A stretch of DNA of 20,116 nt from an uncultured Dokdonia sp. (GTDB taxonomy: Bacteria; Bacteroidota; Bacteroidia; Flavobacteriales; Flavobacteriaceae), in the NCBI GenBank assembly GCA_937124495.1, contig CAKZKZ010000082.1, forward strand, positions 1 through 20,116, given 5' to 3'. This document shows positions 15,740 to 20,116 of the stretch, one piece after another; the stretch's first letter is position 1; the number at the start of each line of letters is the position of its first letter. The notes below the pieces were generated by a model. That model searched no databases, was not told the DNA's origin, and worked only from the letters and a program-made list of their open reading frames with translations. The translations under genes were made by a program, and so were the position numbers.

Positions 15740-17575
15740 TACAATAACAATGCTTGGTGATCCTTCAGTTATAGCATTAAAACCTGTCCAACCTCCTTCT
15801 AAATAGGCTTGTGCAGTAGTAATAGGTACAAATAAATCGATATTGGCTCTACCGTCAAAAGAATCACTACTCCCCGTTGTAAGATTTGATGGCGTATCCC
15901 CAAGTGCAATTACTTTTGTTAGTGGGGTATCTCTAAAGACACGCTGTCCCATGGTGGTAAGACTTGCTGGTAAGGTTATTGTAGTGAATTGATTATTTCT
16001 AAACGTATCATTACCTATAGATAGTAGCCCTTCTGGCAGTGTTACTGACGTTAATTGATTATTTCTAAAGGTATTATTGCCTATCGATATTACATTAGGC
16101 GGAATGACAAGTGTACTAATATCATTAACTTCAAAAGCTCTATTGCCTATGGTGGTTACACTATTGGGTAAATCAATGGCAGTTAATTGATTCAGTCTAA
16201 ATGCATCTTGTTTAAAATTTCGTATCGTATTAGGAAATTGTACACTTGTAATCCCCATATTTTCAAAAGCATTTATACCAACACTTGTAATCACAAAGTC
16301 TGTATCTTGTGCTGTAACATTCTCTGGAATAAGTAGGTTTTGAGAGACTGTTGTGCCTCCTGCAATTTCAAGCTCATTAGGAGTTAATGATGTTACTGTA
16401 TACGAAAAATCACCTTCGGTAAAGGTGACCCCTACATTTAAAATAACCATCCCATTCACAGACCCAAACCCTGTCCAACCCGCCGTTTCATACGCTGCCT
16501 CTATCCCTTCAGGAACGGTTAAATCGATGCTTCCTGGGTTTCCAAAAATGTTAGATGGAATAGGTGGAGTACCAATAAGTGGTGGTGTCGTCGCAAGAAC
16601 TTCCACTGCTGTTACTGGATTATTTCTAAATGCAAAAACTTGAATACTCGTGACACTAGAAGGAATGGTAATACTTGTTAAGTCATTAAACTGAAAAGCA
16701 AAAGGACCAATTGTTGTGATGCCTTCTGCTAAACTTATACTAGATAATTGATTATCCTGAAAAACACTATTCTCTAAAACCGTTAAAGAACCTGGAATAT
16801 CTACACTCGTTATTTGATTGTTTTGAAAAGCATGCTCCCCAAGCGTTGTTAGTGCATTGGGTACTACTAAATCAGTAAGTTGATTGTCTCTAAATGCGTC
16901 TTCACCAATCGACGTTATGGTATTTGGTAGTGCTACACTTGTTAATTGACCATTTCTAAATGCATCATCTACTATTGCTGTTACTGTATACACCGTGGCA
17001 TCAAAGATGACTGTTTCTGGTATATGTAAACTTCCTGTTAGGGTAGTACTAATAACATCTACGGTATTTTCAGAGAACGAATTAACACTATACCTAATCG
17101 CATCTACCTCAAATGTAGCAGAAGAATTTCCGTTAATCGAAGCAAAACCTGTCCAACCATTGTTTACATAGGCTTCTTCAGTGCCCGAAGGAACCGTTAA
17201 ATCTATCGTGCTTCTATCTCCAAAAGAATCTGCTTCTACAAATGGTGGTGTATTAGTTAATACAATCACTTCGGTGAGTGCTGTAGTAAAAAAAGCTTTA
17301 GATCTAATCTCTCGTATACTTTCTGGAAACGTCACACTAGTAAAACTAAGATCATTTTCAAAGGAACGAACTCCTATTCGAAACACTCTATATGTAACCC
17401 CTTGATCGGTGACGTCTCTTGGTATGATAAATGGATTGGAACTAGCCCCTCCTTGTAAAGACACTTCGTTAGGGTTAAAGGATACAATCTCATAATTAAG
17501 TCCGTCTACAGTAATTATATCTCCTCCTATTGAAGCTGATAATAGAATACATAACAAGGTGATCGTTGCTTTCAT
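15080..17575 (-). CDS. BspA-like leucine-rich-repeat protein with dockerin-like C-terminal module, 831 aa
   Basis: The shortest of the four paralogues. The N-terminus (MKATITLLCILLSASIGG) is a short hydrophobic export signal, weaker than in the others, with cleavage probably just before D-I-I-T-V-D-G. Three head-LRR-cap modules lie at about 19-152, 153-383 and 384-612. Caps include SFGDRSTIDLTVPSGTEEAY and IFGNPGSIDLTVPEGIEAAY. Residues 613-831 are the same C-terminal module as in the 1415-residue neighbour: PKIFLQGA, IVDWVVVELR, FLQRDGDIV, RHRNHIGIL. Two dockerin-like calcium loops follow near the end, G-D-V-D-G-S-S-Q-I-L-N-T-D and D-A-D-M-N-G-F-V-L-N-S-D, and the final residues are again VQQFD. 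No T9SS tail is seen. It is first in the LRR series in the direction of transcription, after a 337-base spacer that is the likeliest place for a cluster promoter. Confidence 0.9.
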   Translation of the reverse strand: MKATITLLCILLSASIGGDIITVDGLNYEIVSFNPNEVSLQGGASSNPFIIPRDVTDQGVTYRVFRIGVRSFENDLSFTSVTFPESIREIRSKAFFTTALTEVIVLTNTPPFVEADSFGDRSTIDLTVPSGTEEAYVNNGWTGFASINGNSSATFEVDAIRYSVNSFSENTVDVISTTLTGSLHIPETVIFDATVYTVTAIVDDAFRNGQLTSVALPNTITSIGEDAFRDNQLTDLVVPNALTTLGEHAFQNNQITSVDIPGSLTVLENSVFQDNQLSSISLAEGITTIGPFAFQFNDLTSITIPSSVTSIQVFAFRNNPVTAVEVLATTPPLIGTPPIPSNIFGNPGSIDLTVPEGIEAAYETAGWTGFGSVNGMVILNVGVTFTEGDFSYTVTSLTPNELEIAGGTTVSQNLLIPENVTAQDTDFVITSVGINAFENMGITSVQFPNTIRNFKQDAFRLNQLTAIDLPNSVTTIGNRAFEVNDISTLVIPPNVISIGNNTFRNNQLTSVTLPEGLLSIGNDTFRNNQFTTITLPASLTTMGQRVFRDTPLTKVIALGDTPSNLTTGSSDSFDGRANIDLFVPITTAQAYLEGGWTGFNAITEGSPSIVIVPKIFLQGASLNPNTGEEDLMRDDLRANDLLPTISPYNDGATVDPTVFNTTGADAIVDWVVVELRQGIDNENTTVVESTPAFLQRDGDIVALNGITTVTFQEDADDYFIAIRHRNHIGILAAVPSSISSTETLLDFTQDITTAKGENLALTTLVNGTFAMIAGDVDGSSQILNTDIIEALILAGGGQGYSTADADMNGFVLNSDIQLLVLSNSGTVQQFD

Positions 17576-17618
17576 AATTTACTATTTATAATTCGTATTT
17601 AAGCATATGTATATATAC

Positions 17619-17630
17619 GCTTTCGCGAAA
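17619..17630. repeat. palindromic element GCTTTCGCGAAA
   Basis: Core TTTCGCGAAA at 17621-17630, about 45 bases upstream of the start codon of the 831-residue LRR gene. Confidence 0.75.
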
Positions 17631-17665
17631 TTTTTATCGTCCAGATAACTATCAAGGTATTTCAT

Positions 17666-17700
17666 ACTTCGACTACGCACTTCGACAAGCTCAGTGTGAC
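17666..17700. repeat. dispersed intergenic repeat with doubled CTTCGAC
   Basis: The segment contains ACTTCGACTACGC then ACTTCGACAAGC, then TCAGTGTGAC. On the minus strand it begins GTCACACTGAGCTTGTCGAA. From memory, sequences of this form recur between genes in many Bacteroidota genomes; that is not tested here. Confidence 0.55.
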
Positions 17701-17728
17701 AACTAACATAAACTTCTGCGTCACTATG

Positions 17729-17740
17729 TTTCGCGAAAGC
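17729..17740. repeat. palindromic element TTTCGCGAAAGC
   Basis: Second TTTCGCGAAA copy in the same spacer, 108 bases from the other and in the same form as the copy at 15046. Confidence 0.75.
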
Positions 17741-17878
17741 GTACTAAGCATTACTTACTTACTTATTCTACTAGCATTTATACATCAGATTGTTGTGCTA
17801 TTTCAAAATTTACTCGATAATCGAGATATAAATGCTCCGAGTCTTGCCTCGAAATCAAATGGCTTGTTCCTTAAAATG

Positions 17879-17899
17879 CCTCGCGGGCTTGTCCCGAGG
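17879..17899 (-). terminator. hairpin after the HYR-repeat gene, possible terminator or repeat
   Basis: CCTCGCGGG and TCCCGAGG can pair around CTTG with one bulge, giving a GC-rich hairpin 14 bases beyond the stop codon of the HYR gene. On the minus strand it is followed by CATTTTAAGG rather than a clear T-run, so termination is only plausible. It may instead be another dispersed palindromic repeat. Confidence 0.4.
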
Positions 17900-17912
17900 T
17901 CGTTTACTAAGA

Positions 17913-19949
17913 TTAATTATTTTTAATCAATTGCTTACTGATACTTCCAAAGGCGCCTTCAATTCTGACAAAATAAGTACCATTAGAAATCCTTGAAATG
18001 TCAATTGACATTTCATTTAGAACGTTATTTTGTTTGTTGGTGACTACACGTCTGCCTCTTACATCATAAATGGCAATCATATCTATGGTCAACCCATTAG
18101 GATTAGAAATAAAGACTTGATCTCGTGCTGGGTTCGGGTACATACTAAGACTACTCCCTACCGTGTCTTCTACACTAAGGTCATCATCTACCGTAAGTTG
18201 GAATTCACAACAGTTTTCATTACCAAATTCGTCTGTGGCGCAAAGCGTTACTGTATAGACTCCTACAGCTAACAATTCTCCTGGAAGCGGGTCTTGTGAG
18301 AATTGAACAATAGGGTTTGTACAGTTATCTACTGCAGATGCATCACCCGCAGCAAAATAATCAGGCACTTCAAAGGTTGTATTACCTTCTTCTAATACAA
18401 TGGTTTGATTTCCTAGGCAACTCACTGTCGGGGCAATTGTATCTTCTACCGTTACTATTGCGGTACACGAATCACTATTAGCATCAACACTCGTTACAGT
18501 AAGTGTCACCGTGTTCTCTCCAATGTTGGAACAATCAAAAATGGTCATATCTATTGCAAAAGCGTCAACACCTGTAGAGCCTCCGTCTACATCTGTAGCA
18601 GTAATGGCAGCCATACCATTTTCATCCAATTGTACCGTAATATTTTGACATACAGCTTCTGGGAAAACTTGATCTACGACCGTTACAGTAGCATCACACG
18701 TTGCCGTATTCCCACTATCATCTGTAACTGTTAGGATTACTGTATTATCTCCAATATTTGCTGTGGTAAAGCTATTTTGAGAGATACTTAAAGAAGCAAT
18801 TCCACAATTATCCGTGCTACCACCATCTATTTCTGATGCAGTAATAGATGCATTCCCATCGGTATCTAATTGTATCGTGATATTTTGACATACCGCTTCA
18901 GGAGCAAGCGTATCTTCTACTGTTACTATTGCGGTACACGAATCACTATGATCATCAACACTTGTTACGCTAAGTGTGACCGTATTTTCTCCAATAGTAG
19001 AACAATCAAAACTAGTCATATCAATTACAGAGGTATCAACACCAGTAGAGCCTCCGTCTATATCTGTAGCAGTAATGGTAGCCATACCATTTTCATCTAG
19101 TTGTATCGTAATGTTTTGACATACGGCATCTGGAAAAACTTGATCTATGACCGTCACGGTAGCATCGCAACTTGCCGTATTGCCACTATCATCCGTAACC
19201 GTTAGAGTTACCGTATTATCTCCAATATTTGCTGTAGTAAAGGTGTCTTGAGAGATACTTAAAGAAGCTATCCCACAATTATCGGCACTTCCACCATCTA
19301 TTTCTGATACAGTAATGGATGTATTCCCGTCGGTATCTAACTGTATTGTGATATTTTGACATACCACTTCTGGAGCAAGTGTATCTTCTACGATTACAGT
19401 AGCTTCACAGCTAGCGCTACTACCATCTGTACTTGTCACCGTAAGAGTGACGGTGTTTTCTCCTATGTTAGAACAATCGAAACTGTCTATATCTATTACA
19501 AGCATATCAATAGTAGGATCGGTAGCATCACCATTAAAAACAGCATCTGGAGTAATCGTTACGCTTCCGTTTTCGTCCAGTTGTACTGTAACGTCTTGAC
19601 ATGCAATTTCAAGAGGAGTAGGTAAACTACAATCTGGGGTATAATCTAAGATCTGATTTCCTGGTTCATCAAAACAATCTGCGGCTTCAAAATCAAACCC
19701 TACTAGAGGATTAAATGGGCCACAGGCTGTAAAAAATTGATCATCAAAAGGATTGGTCGCGTCAAAACAAAGCGAAGGGTCTTCTGCTGTAGCTCCAGAT
19801 AGGAAACGTATTTTTACATGTACCAATACCACAGGCGTCCCAACTGGGATATTATCGCCATACATACCTCCACTCGCATTTTGTTGCCATATAAAAGATA
19901 CTTTAGATTCTGTTGGCATCTGCGACTCTGCCATCTTTGATGGGCACAT
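17913..19949 (-). CDS. T9SS-exported protein with tandem HYR/Ig-like domains, 5' end missing (678 codons from first ATG)
   Basis: From residue ~115 the protein is a chain of cysteine-bearing Ig-like domains of HYR type: 115-189, 190-269, 270-346, 347-426, 427-503 and a diverged one at 504-590. Two versions alternate. One (190, 347) reads VCQNITIQLDTDGN ... DNCGIASLSISQ ... TVTDDSGNTA. The other (270, 427) reads VCQNIT-I/V-QLDENGM ... DGGSTGVD ... FDCS-T/N-IGENTVTL. Residues 591-678 are a canonical type A T9SS sorting domain: SMYPNPARDQVFISN, IYDVRGRRV, ISNGTYFVRIEG, SKQLIKNN. The protein should therefore be exported, yet no signal peptide exists. The ATG at 19949 lies in foreign sequence, and the first ~14 residues are probably a wrong-frame reading of a phosphoglycerate kinase gene. 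True coding sequence begins near S-K-V-S-F-I-W (residues 15-21). Likely a stalk or adhesion protein. Confidence 0.85.
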   Translation of the reverse strand: MCPSKMAESQMPTESKVSFIWQQNASGGMYGDNIPVGTPVVLVHVKIRFLSGATAEDPSLCFDATNPFDDQFFTACGPFNPLVGFDFEAADCFDEPGNQILDYTPDCSLPTPLEIACQDVTVQLDENGSVTITPDAVFNGDATDPTIDMLVIDIDSFDCSNIGENTVTLTVTSTDGSSASCEATVIVEDTLAPEVVCQNITIQLDTDGNTSITVSEIDGGSADNCGIASLSISQDTFTTANIGDNTVTLTVTDDSGNTASCDATVTVIDQVFPDAVCQNITIQLDENGMATITATDIDGGSTGVDTSVIDMTSFDCSTIGENTVTLSVTSVDDHSDSCTAIVTVEDTLAPEAVCQNITIQLDTDGNASITASEIDGGSTDNCGIASLSISQNSFTTANIGDNTVILTVTDDSGNTATCDATVTVVDQVFPEAVCQNITVQLDENGMAAITATDVDGGSTGVDAFAIDMTIFDCSNIGENTVTLTVTSVDANSDSCTAIVTVEDTIAPTVSCLGNQTIVLEEGNTTFEVPDYFAAGDASAVDNCTNPIVQFSQDPLPGELLAVGVYTVTLCATDEFGNENCCEFQLTVDDDLSVEDTVGSSLSMYPNPARDQVFISNPNGLTIDMIAIYDVRGRRVVTNKQNNVLNEMSIDISRISNGTYFVRIEGAFGSISKQLIKNN
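18441..18911 (-). repeat. 471-bp tandem repeat in the HYR gene, unit 2
   Basis: Encodes residues 347-503, one pair of alternating Ig-like domains (80 + 77 residues). The GTAATGGCAGCCATACC block at 18601 corresponds to GTAATGGTAGCCATACC at 19072, exactly 471 bases away. Confidence 0.8.
18912..19382 (-). repeat. 471-bp tandem repeat in the HYR gene, unit 1
   Basis: Encodes residues 190-346, the first pair of alternating Ig-like domains. The next unit begins directly after it with no spacer. Confidence 0.8.
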
Positions 19950-20025
19950 TAAAGTCAGTCCTCATGACAACTCTGGACTGAGGAGTTAAGTGTTTGGCTA
20001 ATAAATTGAGAGTAGCTTTCTGCAT
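19903..20025 (-). pseudogene. first 40 codons of a phosphoglycerate kinase gene, eukaryote-like, cut off at a junction
   Basis: From the ATG at 20025-20023 the minus strand reads M-Q-K-A-T-L-N-L-L-A-K-H-L-T-P-Q-S, then RVVMRTDFNVPIKDGRVADA, then N-R-I and a TAA at 19905-19903. R-V-V-M-R-T-D-F-N-V-P fits the N-terminal phosphoglycerate kinase signature ([KRH..]-V-hydrophobic-hydrophobic-R-x-D-x-N-[SACV]-P), which holds the substrate-binding Arg and Asp-x-Asn. In the family the next residues should be like K-x-x-L-P-T-I; here homology stops abruptly. From that point a different frame becomes the HYR gene. The KATL start and the VVMRTDFNVPIK form look more like eukaryotic, perhaps protist, enzymes than Bacteroidota ones, which begin differently. 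The 91 bases upstream are very AT-rich with no clear bacterial promoter. Most likely an assembly chimera; a genomic rearrangement is the alternative. Confidence 0.7.
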
Positions 20026-20116
20026 ACAAGTTAAGATATTTTTATAAAAAGATATTACTCTACCTCTAAATTATCATATCAACTTTGACGAACTAAACTC
20101 TAAATAAATCACTTTA

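Larger units (their letters stand above)
17576..17912. other. 337-base spacer with several palindromes and dispersed repeats
   Basis: No gene is supported here. The spacer holds two TTTCGCGAAA palindromes (17621-17630 and 17729-17738), a CTTCGACTACGCACTTCGAC repeat ending in GCTCAGTGTGAC (17666-17700), the inverted repeat CTCGA-TAA-TCGAG (17813-17825), and the hairpin at 17879-17899. A weak promoter for the LRR genes could lie around 17597-17617, where the minus strand reads TATATATACATATG, but the match to TANNTTTG is poor. Confidence 0.7.

Noticed and set aside
2744..17405. Many plus-strand open frames of 60-175 codons opposite the LRR genes, such as 13406-13933, 5819-6262 and 8940-9368
   Set aside because: They are antisense shadows. 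Their translations are repetitive (I-L-V-T-L-x-G-I-T-x-L-V-x-x-L) because they mirror the LRR codons; none has its own signal or domain, and the 5819 and 8940 frames look alike only because of the 781-bp tract.
19843..19905. Reading the PGK frame through TAA as Gln, as in some ciliate genetic codes
   Set aside because: The residues after the TAA (S-I-F-Y-M-A-T-K) do not resemble any PGK, whereas another frame there is clearly the HYR protein, so homology really ends at the junction.

Overview
The window comes from a low-GC Bacteroidota genome, most likely a marine member of the Flavobacteriaceae. The evidence is two kinds of C-terminal sorting tail typical of the type IX secretion system (T9SS), a tRNA promoter of the Bacteroidetes TTTG-N18-TANNTTTG form, A/T-rich leaders without Shine-Dalgarno sites, and small dispersed intergenic repeats. 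No gene gives a genus; Dokdonia-like marine flavobacteria are a guess.

Layout from left to right. 36-770 (minus) encodes a small predicted lipoprotein of unknown function. 1005-1078 (plus) is tRNA-Asn(GTT) with its own promoter and terminator. 1175-1374 holds a minus-strand terminator and the last ~38 codons of a lost T9SS cargo gene. 1383-2399 (minus) encodes an exported alpha/beta hydrolase. From 2596 to 17575 four large minus-strand genes in tandem encode BspA-like leucine-rich-repeat (LRR) proteins of 1669, 967, 1415 and 831 residues. 17913-19949 (minus) encodes a T9SS-exported protein of tandem HYR/Ig-like domains whose 5' end is missing. The last ~210 bases carry the start of a phosphoglycerate kinase gene, fused in the wrong frame to the HYR gene.

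The four LRR proteins share one higher-order module: a head (F-x-x-D/G-x-x-x-Y/F-x-V-T-S-x-x-P-N-x-V), a run of 22-residue LRRs (LTSVxIPNSVTSIGxxAFxxNQ), and a cap (TPP...FGDRSxIxLTVPxGTxxAYxxAxWTGFxSI). In transcription order they carry 3, 6, 4 and 7 modules. The first two end in a ~219-residue module with two dockerin-like calcium loops. The last two end in T9SS sorting tails. A 781-bp tract that reads as identical in the 1669- and 967-residue genes points to recent gene conversion. All are predicted to be outside the cell or on its surface and probably act in adhesion or ligand binding; the ligand is unknown.

The most noteworthy points are the chimeric junction near 19905, the 781-bp conversion tract, the modular expansion of the LRR cluster with two alternative C-termini, the orphan sorting-domain fragment behind the hydrolase, and the TTTCGCGAAA palindromes confined to the spacers between these genes. 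I see no defence system, CRISPR array, transposase or integrase.
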